Part shown: one piece after another, positions 51,963 to 60,103 of the stretch | Layout: every line of letters starts with the position of its first letter | Numbering within the stretch: the first letter of the stretch is position 1 | DNA from: Pontibacter roseus DSM 17521 | Lineage (GTDB): Bacteria > Bacteroidota > Bacteroidia > Cytophagales > Hymenobacteraceae | Length of the DNA: 64,000 nt | Assembly (NCBI RefSeq): GCF_000373265.1 | Contig: NZ_KB890762.1 | Coordinates: forward strand, 816,833-880,832 | Direction of reading: 5' to 3' | The notes under the pieces: model-generated | Database searches by the model: none | Told to the model about the DNA's origin: nothing | Seen by the model: only the letters and a program-made list of their open reading frames with translations | Translations under genes and position numbers: made by a program

Positions 51963-52504
51963 TGCTCTTCTAAATGGATGTCAAAGTTATGAATCTTTGT
52001 TCGTTCAAATACAACTATTTGAATTCTTTTCTTATAATACAGAGGATGTATCTCTGATAGTACTCTGTTTTTACCTTTAGGGTTATTAGGTGTATCATCA
52101 TAGATTATGCCTGAAATACCCATTGGCTCCCAGAATTTTTCTTTTAAAAGCCTATGTACCTCTTGTAATGTCAATTTACGATTTAGGCTGTGTATTTGCT
52201 CAATAGTTTCGTTAACAATTTTATAGAAGAAGTTATAGCCATCTTCACTGAAAACAGTATTCCAAAGCTTGTCTTCTTCTATAAATCCTATGTAGATATC
52301 ATAATAACCAGTGGTATCTTTTTTAAAGTCTTCCCCCCAGTAATGAGCAAATTCTAAATCAACCCAAAAATAAAATCCAATACCTAGCCACGCATCTTTA
52401 GTTTTACATACTATTGGATTATCCAATGTGCCTGTATATCGAAACTCTTGAGTATGATACCCTATAATACAAGGCTTGCCATCATAATCTAATCTTTCAA
52501 TCAT
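51956..52504 (-). CDS. putative ADP-ribosyltransferase-fold toxin of a TAC operon
   Basis: A 182-residue protein. IIGYHTQEF (His17), AWLGIGFYFWVDLEFAHYWG (38-57) and the late strand RIQIVVFE (160-167) follow the pattern of small ART-fold toxins of the DUF3990 type, where an H/R, a G-x-G-F-Y-x-T-like strand and a later acidic or polar residue build the NAD site. First gene of the toxin-antitoxin-SecB trio, as in the E. coli CmdTAC anti-phage system whose CmdT ADP-ribosylates mRNA. Homology to CmdT is inferred from layout and motif style, not demonstrated. AT-rich. Confidence 0.68.
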   Translation of the reverse strand: MIERLDYDGKPCIIGYHTQEFRYTGTLDNPIVCKTKDAWLGIGFYFWVDLEFAHYWGEDFKKDTTGYYDIYIGFIEEDKLWNTVFSEDGYNFFYKIVNETIEQIHSLNRKLTLQEVHRLLKEKFWEPMGISGIIYDDTPNNPKGKNRVLSEIHPLYYKKRIQIVVFERTKIHNFDIHLEEQC

Positions 52505-52990
52505 CTAGCCTAAGGTAACTACTATATATTAAGGGTGCAATATATATACAAACATTTACACTTTTCTATCATTTACAGCAATTCTTCAACTAGGCTATCT
52601 TTAAAAGATATTACACCAACCGCATAATCATATTCTTTTCATGCTGCTAATTAAAAGTCTTAAGGGGGTGGGGCTATTAAATCTCTACAGTTATTCAAAA
52701 GCCCCGACCGCATGATAACTATTTAGACACACATCCAACTTAAAGGTAAGGGGGGAATTTAGATAGGCTTAGATTTCATGTTTGAGAAAGTACATATTAC
52801 TTTTCAACAGTCCTGCTTCTTTAAAAGCATTAAAAAATATGTAATCTTAAACTAGAATGTTCGAAAAAAACCATACAAATGTTTGAATAGTAAAAATTTT
52901 TTACTATATATTAGTAAGAGTATGTTATGTATAATACACAGGAATGCATTTCAAGTTGTAATGTGTATAGAAACCTATTCTAAAATAAAA
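52505..52990. other. intergenic region between TAC operon and nuclease cassette
   Basis: Holds divergent promoters (AT-rich TATATATT near 52540 on the TAC side) and repeat copy 1 of the cassette-flanking repeats (52664-52764). An upstream ORF extension (52883 onward) is not supported. Confidence 0.55.
52664..52764. repeat. cassette-flanking repeat, left copy
   Basis: Landmarks in order: GGGGGTGGGGC (52664-52674), CCCCGACCG (52702-52710) and GGTAAGGGGGGAATTTAGAT (52745-52764). The right copy at 54508-54611 keeps the order and nearly the same spacing. Confidence 0.6.
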
Positions 52991-53431
52991 ATGGAAAGAT
53001 TAACACAATTAGGGTTCAACCCAATAGGTAAATGGTTCTTAATAAATGAACATTACCTTCAATTTAGCTTCCTCAACGAAAGCTGGCGAGAAAAAAACGC
53101 TCTTTATAGCTTTATAATTGATAATGAAATCAAATATATCGGGTTATCCCCCACGACTCTAGGCAGCCAAATGTATAAATACAAAAGACCTGATTTAACA
53201 CAGATAATCAATGTTGAAATTAGAAGCTTAATTGTTGAATCGCTTGAGCAGAATATTCCTGTTAGCATTTTAAGTTACCCTGATAATAGACTTTTAAATT
53301 ATGCGGGTTACAATATAAGCCTAACAGCAGGCATTAAAGGTTCATTGATTAATGAGCTACAGCCTTCCTGGAATTTCATTGATGAAAACGCTTTAGCACC
53401 AAATATGAATTTTGAAGCCCATCGAGATTAA
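52991..53431 (+). CDS. GIY-YIG-like protein, divergent
   Basis: A 146-residue protein. ALYSFIIDNEIKYIGLSPTTLGSQM (about 38-62) has the shape of a GIY-YIG module (x-Y-x-F...K-Y-I-G-x-S) followed by a conserved-Arg-lacking helix; IRSLIVESLEQNIPVSI and a C-terminal LIN-E-L segment could hold the Glu and Asn. The Met before ERLTQLGFNP is chosen; the upstream 36 codons are AT-rich and lack coding character. First of three close plus-strand genes (13 and 7 base gaps). Confidence 0.62.
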   Translation: MERLTQLGFNPIGKWFLINEHYLQFSFLNESWREKNALYSFIIDNEIKYIGLSPTTLGSQMYKYKRPDLTQIINVEIRSLIVESLEQNIPVSILSYPDNRLLNYAGYNISLTAGIKGSLINELQPSWNFIDENALAPNMNFEAHRD

Positions 53432-53444
53432 TAAGAAAACAAAC

Positions 53445-54032
53445 ATGGACATCATAAAACAGCAGTTATTAAACCGGCCTATTCTAAAATCCCGACAGGA
53501 AGTTTTACAATCCCCCTGCCCTATCCCGAAGGCTCCAGGCATATATGCTTGGTACTTTAAAGAAGTTCCACCTGGAGTTCCCACCGAAGGCTGCCATTGC
53601 TATAACGAGTACACACTGCTTTATATAGGTATTTCACCGAAAGCCCCTCCTGTGAATGGAGGTAAGCCCAGCAGTCAGACCATAAGGAGTCGGCTGCGCT
53701 ACCACTATAATGGCAACGCAGAGGGATCTACACTTCGACTTACGCTTGGCTGCCTGTTGAGCGATAATCTTAACATTCAGCTTCGACGAGTAGGTAGTGG
53801 TAAGCGACTCACCTTTGGCCGTGGTGAGGAGGCTCTGTCGGATTGGATGAATCAAAATGCGTTTATTACTTGGAGTGAATATCCGACACCATGGGAACCT
53901 GAGGAGGAACTAATCAAAAGTTTATATCTTCCGTTGAATTTGGACCAGAATCAGCATCACCCCTTCTACAGAGGGCTAAAAGAGATAAGACGGCAGGCAA
54001 AAGCAGAAGCCAAATCTTTACCTATAATATAA
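53445..54032 (+). CDS. GIY-YIG nuclease family protein
   Basis: A 195-residue protein. PKAPGIYAWYFKE and LLYIGISPKAP form the GIY-YIG motif, SRLRYHYNG the helix with the conserved Arg, and EPEEELIKSLYLPLNLDQN the Glu and Asn of the active site. Probably a DNA endonuclease. The neighbouring DUF6884 gene is only 7 bases away. The Met before DIIKQQLLNR is taken; the frame is open 11 codons further but would overlap the previous gene. Confidence 0.82.
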   Translation: MDIIKQQLLNRPILKSRQEVLQSPCPIPKAPGIYAWYFKEVPPGVPTEGCHCYNEYTLLYIGISPKAPPVNGGKPSSQTIRSRLRYHYNGNAEGSTLRLTLGCLLSDNLNIQLRRVGSGKRLTFGRGEEALSDWMNQNAFITWSEYPTPWEPEEELIKSLYLPLNLDQNQHHPFYRGLKEIRRQAKAEAKSLPII

Positions 54033-54039
54033 TATCATC

Positions 54040-54459
54040 ATGGCTAATGTTTATTTGGTATCCTGTGTCAGCGTAAAGCTTGATAAAAAAGCAGCTGCAG
54101 CAGATTTCTACTCCTCCAGTTGGTTTAAGAAAGCAAGAGCATACACTGAAGACCATGCTGATTCGTGGTTTATACTGTCTGCTAAATATGGACTTTTAGA
54201 CCCTAAGGCATTGATAGAACCCTATGATAAGACCTTAAACTCTATGCCTAAGAAAGAGCGATTAATATGGGCAGAAGAAGTACTCTATAAAATTTTAAGT
54301 AATACAACTTCAGCAGATAATATCGTTTTTTTGGCTGGGAAGCGTTACAGAGAGTTCTTAGTGAGAAGACTTAACGAGTTAGGGTATAATGTGGAAACAC
54401 CTTTGGCTAATATGGGAATTGGGAAGCAACTCAGCTGGCTAAGTAGAAATATGAAATAA
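54040..54459 (+). CDS. DUF6884 domain protein
   Basis: A 139-residue protein starting VYLVSCVSVKLDKKAAAADFYSS (read in parts), with WFILSAKYGLLDP, IEPYDKTLNSMPKKER and NIVFLAGKRYREFL. These are the landmarks of DUF6884, related to proteins found beside phage-defence and DNA-modification genes. The biochemical role is not established. Third gene of the GIY-YIG cassette; a rho-independent terminator lies at 54690-54717. Confidence 0.78.
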   Translation: MANVYLVSCVSVKLDKKAAAADFYSSSWFKKARAYTEDHADSWFILSAKYGLLDPKALIEPYDKTLNSMPKKERLIWAEEVLYKILSNTTSADNIVFLAGKRYREFLVRRLNELGYNVETPLANMGIGKQLSWLSRNMK

Positions 54460-54507
54460 AGCCAAGGTCGTTAGCTCCAAAGAATACACACTGTCAACCC
54501 AAATGCA

Positions 54508-54611
54508 GGGGGTAGGGCCTAGTAAAACCTTACCAGTATCAGCATATTCCCGACCGTAAGCCCATCAAAAAAAACCGCTGTCATTATTGAGGTAAGGGGG
54601 GTATATTGAAT
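54508..54611. repeat. cassette-flanking repeat, right copy
   Basis: Landmarks GGGGGTAGGGC (54508-54518), CCCGACCG (54549-54556) and GGTAAGGGGGGTATATTGAA (54591-54610), matching the left copy at 52664-52764 in order and spacing. Confidence 0.6.
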
Positions 54612-54689
54612 CTCAGGGCGGTCCCAAAACAACGACCGTTAGCCCCTAAAGCGGGTTTGTATGCAACTGAGAAAGAAAAAGTGACTAGT

Positions 54690-54717
54690 TAGGCCCCCTA
54701 AAAAGGGCCTATTTTTG
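54690..54717 (+). terminator. intrinsic terminator after the nuclease cassette
   Basis: TAGGCCC (54690-54696) pairs with GGGCCTA (54705-54711), followed by TTTTTG. Confidence 0.75.
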
Positions 54718-54756
54718 TTATTATCGTGGTCAAAAACAGCCAAAAAAGGCTACAAA

Positions 54757-55059
54757 ATGAATCATATTGATTTAAATAATACCTATAGGCTGTATGCTTT
54801 CCCTGATTACTGGAGCATGAGGGCGGCTAGGGATAAACTCAGACGGGTGGTGATGGCTAAGGAGTTCAAAGAGGTAAAGGAGATTGAGGCAAAGCACTAT
54901 GTAGAAAGGTATGGGGACTATGCCTATAAGAACTATCTGAGAGCGGATAAGAAAAATCTTAAGGAATCGGGCCTGAAATCACTCATAACCGCTTTACAGG
55001 CTCTTTATAAGCTCAATGGATACCCAGCAAATTATATTATAATAGCAGGCCTGTATTAG
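54757..55059 (+). CDS. hypothetical element protein, 100 aa
   Basis: A basic, Tyr-rich helical protein (NTYRLYAFPDYWSMRAARDKL; AKHYVERYGDYAYKNYLRAD). No known family recognised. The Met before NHIDLNN is preferred; the 14 upstream codons overlap the terminator. Composition matches the element. Confidence 0.5.
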   Translation: MNHIDLNNTYRLYAFPDYWSMRAARDKLRRVVMAKEFKEVKEIEAKHYVERYGDYAYKNYLRADKKNLKESGLKSLITALQALYKLNGYPANYIIIAGLY

Positions 55060-55187
55060 TTGCGGTTAGTAAAAGTTAGTATTCCCTGCTACACATAAAG
55101 GGAGTAACAATAAGCTGAGCTATCATAAACTTTTAAGAAAAGAGGGGTGTTAGTGGCACTGATAGAAATGCCATCGTTAGCCATCTC

Positions 55188-55439
55188 ATGAAATACCTTT
55201 TACTACTTAGCTTTATTACTTTGGGCGGGGCACTAGTCAAAGTACCCAAAGATTTTGTTACCCACCAGACACTCAAAAAGCCGACCGTTTATATTTGCGA
55301 GGGTAGCTTAGCTTATGCCTACCACAAAAAGAACAATTGCAAGGGCCTGCAATACTGCACTAAAACTATAACGGCAATCTCAAAGAAAGAAGCAAAAGAA
55401 AGTTATAAAAGGCAGCCCTGTAAGATGTGCCACAGGTGA
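55188..55439 (+). CDS. small Cys-rich exported protein
   Basis: An 83-residue protein with a short signal-like N-terminus (MKYLLLLSFITLGGALV) and the pattern VYICEGSLAYAYHKKNNCKGLQYCTK ... PCKMCHR (read in parts). The C-x(n)-H-x5-C-x4-C ... C-x2-C-H arrangement recurs in many small Bacteroidota and phage proteins and may bind a metal. Function unknown. Confidence 0.68.
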   Translation: MKYLLLLSFITLGGALVKVPKDFVTHQTLKKPTVYICEGSLAYAYHKKNNCKGLQYCTKTITAISKKEAKESYKRQPCKMCHR

Positions 55440-55895
55440 GGATTAAACTTGTCACAACTTGACATTTTCGGAAACCATAAAAGGGGACCTTACGCGCGCG
55501 CGTTAGTTAGGAATCTGACAAACTGAACACACTAAAAAAGGTTAGCGGCTCTTTACATAAGGGCTTATCAAAACCTTACACATCGGACACCTAAAAAAGC
55601 TCAGTTATTAGACAGTAGAAGTGAGACAAATCAACAAAATTCAACACTATAAAGAGTTCACATAACTTGCATATAAAGAGGTAAGATTTGACCAGTACGC
55701 GCGCGAGGGATTAGCTACATCTTCATATTTAAAGTAGAATGAAGTAGAAAATAGAAGGTAATTAATCCGATTTTCCTCCTGTTTTGCACATAGACGGCAC
55801 CCTAGTTTTCTATGATGCTCTATTGGTACGGGGCTTCAAATATCAAAAATTTTTTTATAAAGACACTATCAATTTATTACAGTAAAATTAGGTAA
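55440..55895. other. non-coding region with CG runs and direct repeats
   Basis: Contains ACGCGCGCGCGT (55492-55503) and TACGCGCGCGA (from 55696), exceptional in an AT-rich context, and a direct repeat GAACACACTAAAAAAGGTTA (from 55525) versus GGACACCTAAAAAAGCTCAG (55585-55604). No gene seen; possible origin, partition or regulatory region. Confidence 0.45.
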
Positions 55896-57782
55896 TCACT
55901 GTGCATGAAATGTATATATGTATGTATAAATCTTATTGCTATCATAAACATTTTCAGCGCTATATTCAATAATTAGCTGTGAGTGTGTTAATGCTTTAAT
56001 TCTTGCAGGATTCCAATTAAAAGACACCCCTCCACTCTTATCGCAAAATGGAATAACCCATATCAATGTATTTGGTTCAAGTTTTATAATGGCAGGATTA
56101 TCTGAGAGAGCAAAACCTGAGAAGGAATATATGTTGCCCCTAACAAATGTAAAGATTATTCTATCATTTGGTAGTGTATAATATGTCCAAGTACTGTCAG
56201 ATAACATTGTCAAAGTCATTAAGCGCCATTCTTTTTGACCACTTCCAATCAGTAAATTAAGTTGTTCATCTGGGATGCACGAAATAGTAGAAGAATCTGA
56301 AGGAGTTGCAGTAGCTGCAAAATCAAGAGGGGCGTTATTGATACTTTGACCATTAGCTGTTTTTGCAGACACATTCAAATGTTGAAGGGAAGAAGCCGCA
56401 ACGCCAAGTGTCCAGGTAGCTTCGGCAAATCCATTTGCATCTGAAAGTACACTGGTAGGAGTTACACTGCCATTAGCAGGCACAAAGTAGACAGGTACAT
56501 TTCTCTGTGGATTACCTTTTGAATCAAGCACCCTTACTTTAACCGGTAGTGGAAGTGGTTTTCCCTCCTGACCAGTTTGGTTATCTCCTGATATACGCTC
56601 CAGTCGCTCTGGAGTCTTGTATGAAAGCTTCTCAGTATCCCAACTTATTGAGAAGTCAGGCAACTCTTTACTAAATATTTTCCCTTCGATACCGGCTTTT
56701 GACTGTAGCCATACATCGGCTCGAAAATCCCAATTGAGGTCTGGGGATGTTACTGAAGCATTCAACTCTTCCTGTAAACCTATTGAAGCGTAAGGACCTA
56801 CAACTCCATAAAGCTGGAAACTAATTTTAGGTACAAGGGCCATCTTTACATTGGCACTCGCACTGCCACTAACAGCCCCAGTTTCAAATGTATTATTGGG
56901 TGATAAGTCATAGATACCTTGCCATTGTCCATTTTTACGTAATACACCTATATCAAAATGACTTTTGTTGCTAAAAGTGGCGTTTTGATTCATTTTCCCA
57001 TTTATAGCTGCGCTGTATTGTAGGTCCAAATTAATTAACATTCGAACTGTAACCGGTATTGCTACTGGTATCCCAAGGATTAGTACTGGCACCCATCTAG
57101 TAAAGTCTTTGTGGTATTTTTTTAATGTACTGCTACGTTCTATTAATGTAACAGCTTGATCAGCTGTTACATTGAACTCAAAATTTCCTTCAAGTGGGGC
57201 ATTATAGGTCGCTATTTCAGCATCATAAATATAATTAGGGTTAAAATTCAGTTTAAACACCCAATCTGGATTCATGCTCACAGAGCCTTTTTTTAACAAC
57301 AGGCTTAAAGCCCCCTCGTTGTAGACCGTTACATCTTCAAATGAGTAGCTAAAGCCTTCACTACTTGTTTTTCTTCCTTCAACTAAGCTATCAGATGCCG
57401 TGCTGAGATTAAGCATACCGCTCTTGAAGAGCTCATCTAAGCTCGCTTGTTCTGTTTGTAGTGTTGTCTCATTATTTTGAGTATTGATAGCGGTTACACG
57501 ACGTAGAAAACCTCGGCCTTGCGCTCCAACTATAACTGTACCCACAGGAGCATTCAAGGCCGTGCCAGAAGAGATAAACCGATAGGTTCCTGCTGATAAA
57601 AGTGCAGAATCAAGAATAAGACTATATCGGGAGGAATCTACAACTAGAACATTATCATGCACAGTGAGTGCATGATTTGGAATTACCTGTGGAGTTGGTT
57701 CTTCTTTCTTTGTGTCACAAGAAACTGCAAAGAATATTATTGTCAGCAGGAGGTTGACTGCTAGTTTATAATAAAATTTCAT
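55896..57782 (-). CDS. large lipoprotein with Ig-like (Big_1-type) domain
   Basis: A 628-residue lipoprotein (signal ...TIIFFAVSC, Cys near 22). The N-terminal 370 residues are beta-rich and unrecognised. At about 400-490 an Ig-like Big_1-type unit is visible: LPVKVRVLDSKGNPQRNVPVYF, VLSDANGFAEATWTLG and LNVSAKTANG. The last 120 residues look lipocalin-like (EWRLMTLTMLSDSTWTYYTL). Probably displayed on the cell surface as cargo of the island. Related proteins occur in soil and marine Bacteroidota without known function. Confidence 0.72.
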   Translation of the reverse strand: MKFYYKLAVNLLLTIIFFAVSCDTKKEEPTPQVIPNHALTVHDNVLVVDSSRYSLILDSALLSAGTYRFISSGTALNAPVGTVIVGAQGRGFLRRVTAINTQNNETTLQTEQASLDELFKSGMLNLSTASDSLVEGRKTSSEGFSYSFEDVTVYNEGALSLLLKKGSVSMNPDWVFKLNFNPNYIYDAEIATYNAPLEGNFEFNVTADQAVTLIERSSTLKKYHKDFTRWVPVLILGIPVAIPVTVRMLINLDLQYSAAINGKMNQNATFSNKSHFDIGVLRKNGQWQGIYDLSPNNTFETGAVSGSASANVKMALVPKISFQLYGVVGPYASIGLQEELNASVTSPDLNWDFRADVWLQSKAGIEGKIFSKELPDFSISWDTEKLSYKTPERLERISGDNQTGQEGKPLPLPVKVRVLDSKGNPQRNVPVYFVPANGSVTPTSVLSDANGFAEATWTLGVAASSLQHLNVSAKTANGQSINNAPLDFAATATPSDSSTISCIPDEQLNLLIGSGQKEWRLMTLTMLSDSTWTYYTLPNDRIIFTFVRGNIYSFSGFALSDNPAIIKLEPNTLIWVIPFCDKSGGVSFNWNPARIKALTHSQLIIEYSAENVYDSNKIYTYIYTFHAQ

Positions 57783-58427
57783 TATGCAGGCATAAATAAT
57801 TAGAATCTACCGCTACATTCTGAAATCATGCAATTGTACAACATAATATATACTAACCAAAGATGGCAAGACTTTGGCTAGTATATATTAAACAAATTAA
57901 TACTGCATAGCAAAACGCTTCAGAATGTATCAAATTGATTTACTGTTGTTTCTATCACTAATGGAGAAATCGGTTAGATAGATATAAATTTTATACAATA
58001 TCATAACCAATATAATGGGGACTTAACCGCGTTAGAACAATTCTAAAAGGCAGAAGTTAAGTTTTAGTAACTATGTACTTAGCTTCAGTGCATAGATAGT
58101 TTCTAATCATTTTGAGTCAGTGGGTACCTTATAATATTATTACTATTCTAACTATAATTAGTTCTTTAACTATTAGTATAAATAAGTCTTAGATGAGAAA
58201 AGTTAGTTAAGGAACCCTTTTTAACAGTTAAAATGTATTAGCGCATTCAATAAATACACCATTAGAATGAGTAATAGCCAATAGATACTTTCAATGGTAT
58301 TCTTGTATCTCAAGCAAAATAGCTCAAAACCACAGTGTTTTAATCATTCTGTCCCCTATTTGTCCCCTACAGATTGACAACAAGTTGCAAAACGTTGATT
58401 CATAGCTAATTGCTTATATTAATTACA
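57783..58427. other. AT-rich right-end region of the element
   Basis: No gene. TTCTTTAACTA (58162-58172) and TAGTTAAGGAA (58204-58214) form an imperfect inverted repeat. The recombinase arm repeats lie at 58348-58369. Confidence 0.5.
58348..58369. other. right-end arm-type repeats of the recombinase
   Basis: Two adjacent 11-mers, TCTGTCCCCTA (58348-58358) and TTTGTCCCCTA (58359-58369), match those at 45259-45300 in the same orientation and lie 58 bp inside the right core. Confidence 0.65.
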
Positions 58428-58445
58428 TTCTGCATCGGGAAATAG
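58428..58445 (+). other. right attachment core (attR)
   Basis: TTC TGC ATC GGG AAA TAG still reads FCIGK-stop. It differs from the mnmE end at 45121-45138 only at three third positions (GGA/GGG, AAG/AAA, TAA/TAG). Confidence 0.75.
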
Positions 58446-58993
58446 TAGTTATTAATAGGAGCAAGCTTCTGGTCAAGCAGACTTAGTAAACAATTTACAA
58501 TTGGTAAATATAAATTAAGAACAGCAAAGGTATCTTAATCCGCGCAGTTAGAATTGACAACTGGAAAAGCTTTAATAGGACATCCTTGAAGTTCGGCTTT
58601 GATACCTTTAATACTAAGTATACCTATTTGATGCTTCCGAGTTCATGCTTGTTTGCATTATTCTTTTTGTCATTGTACTTGTGAAATAAGAAATGAAATC
58701 ATCAAAGCTACAACTCTTTATTACAATACAGATTCAGTTTAGTAACCACAGAAGTGTTGTGCTCTTTTCAAAGCATGTTGCATATCTTCCTTTCAACCTA
58801 GTCATGCTCCTCTAGATTTGGGTATGGTAAATTTTTTCGTCTGATTTGCTTATTATGTGATAAAACAATATAAAATGTGATAAAACAATATAAACCAGTA
58901 ACATAATACAATGGAAAAATGTAATAGCATATAATCCCTAGTTTGTATATAATGAAGTTTGGATTATAACATTTCGCCAATAACATAGAACAT
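58446..58993. other. AT-rich intergenic region right of the element
   Basis: No convincing gene. A perfect 20-bp tandem duplication, ATGTGATAAAACAATATAAA, lies at 58855-58874 and 58875-58894. A TATACCT motif returns at about 58619. Confidence 0.5.
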
Positions 58994-60103
58994 ATGTATT
59001 ACATTAAGCAGTTGGATAGCATAAGGGCAATTGCAGTAATACTTGTAATAATCTCGCACTGGTTCCCGTACAATTCTAGACTCCTTTTGTACTCCAGCGT
59101 TTTTAATGGAGTTGATGCCTTCTTTGTATTGAGCGGTTTCCTTATTACTAAAATATTACTTGAAAATAGGAATGATGCAGAACGGTTACGGACAGATAAG
59201 CTATCAATATTAAAAAGCTTCTTCATACGAAGGTCGCTTCGTATTTTCCCCATATACTACATCACTATTGTTATTTTGTATGTCTTAGGTCCAGCAACTG
59301 GTACTGCTATCAGAGAAAATTTCGCCTATTTTCTGACCTACACATCTAACCATTATTTTTACAACCGTCAGGAATGGGATGGCATACTGTCCCATCTTTG
59401 GTCATTATCTGTAGAAGAACAATTCTATTTAGTCTGGCCTTGGTTAATGCTTTTTCTAGAGAGGAGGTATCTATTATTTGTTATCCTGACTTCCATTTTT
59501 GTAGGTATACTAGGACAGTTATATTTGGAAGATGGAATAATATTAACAATCACCTGTTTTGACGCACTTGGTATTGGAGCTTTAATAGCTTGGATAGTTG
59601 TTTATAAACCCGCACTCTTAAACAGCTCCTACAAGTTTTGGAGTATATTAGCTATTCTAGCTCTTGGCATTCAACTTTTAAGGGTATCAACTCCTATTGG
59701 CGGAGAGTATATATCTTCCAATCTTTCCAGAAGGACTTTAACAGCTGTTTTCACTGCTTGGGTGATTATAGGAATTCTAAGACATGCCGATAAAAAATCT
59801 TTATTTTTTGATTACATCCTCGGTAACAGCTTTCTAATTTTTATAGGCAAGCTGAGCTATGGAATTTATCTGTTTCACCATATACTACCCTACTTTTTTT
59901 CCAGCTATTTCATCCAGATGAATGAATACCTGCCACCTTACTTCTATGAATACAAGTTTTACATCCTTCAAGTGGAAAATTTCACATTTGTGGTCACAAT
60001 CGCTTTTCTATCATGGAAAATCATAGAGATGCCCTTTCTGAAATTCAAGAAGTACTTCAGGTATCAAAAGAAACCTTTAACTCCCTCCTTTAGTAAAGGG
60101 TAA
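58994..60103 (+). CDS. membrane acyltransferase (acyltransferase 3 / OafA-like)
   Basis: A 369-residue integral membrane protein with about ten hydrophobic helices. Family motifs: LDSIRAIAVILVIISHWFP with the catalytic His, FNGVDAFFVLSGFLITKILLEN, RSLRIFPIYYI and LWSLSVEEQFYLVWP. Such enzymes O-acylate polysaccharides or lipids. It is AT-rich compared with the surrounding host genes, which suggests transfer; it lies outside the inferred right attachment site. Confidence 0.88.
   Translation: MYYIKQLDSIRAIAVILVIISHWFPYNSRLLLYSSVFNGVDAFFVLSGFLITKILLENRNDAERLRTDKLSILKSFFIRRSLRIFPIYYITIVILYVLGPATGTAIRENFAYFLTYTSNHYFYNRQEWDGILSHLWSLSVEEQFYLVWPWLMLFLERRYLLFVILTSIFVGILGQLYLEDGIILTITCFDALGIGALIAWIVVYKPALLNSSYKFWSILAILALGIQLLRVSTPIGGEYISSNLSRRTLTAVFTAWVIIGILRHADKKSLFFDYILGNSFLIFIGKLSYGIYLFHHILPYFFSSYFIQMNEYLPPYFYEYKFYILQVENFTFVVTIAFLSWKIIEMPFLKFKKYFRYQKKPLTPSFSKG

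Larger units (their letters stand above)
45121..58445. mobile_element. integrative element at the mnmE 3' end, about 13.3 kb
   Basis: Bounded by an 18-bp imperfect direct repeat of the mnmE terminus (45121-45138 and 58428-58445). Inside each end lie tandem TTTGTCCCCTA-like 11-mers, probably recombinase arm sites. A tyrosine recombinase lies near the left end. Base composition is more AT-rich than the host, and the host-wide AGGTATAG motif was not found within it. Cargo: HTH/zinc-finger protein, excisionase-like protein, RepA-like ATPase, primase-like protein, toxin-antitoxin-chaperone operon, GIY-YIG/DUF6884 cassette, Ig-like lipoprotein. No relaxase, conjugation or capsid gene is visible, so it is a satellite-like or mobilisable island rather than a complete ICE or phage. 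Confidence 0.82.

Noticed and set aside
52664..54611. Integron attC interpretation of the cassette-flanking repeats
   Set aside because: No R/L box pattern (GTTRRRY) or integron integrase was seen, and the cassette holds three genes.
45139..58445. Prophage or ICE classification of the island
   Set aside because: No capsid, portal, terminase, tail, relaxase, coupling protein or conjugation gene is visible.
58798..58986. 62-aa minus-strand hydrophobic ORF
   Set aside because: Arises from AT-rich sequence including a perfect 20-bp tandem duplication; no family or start support.
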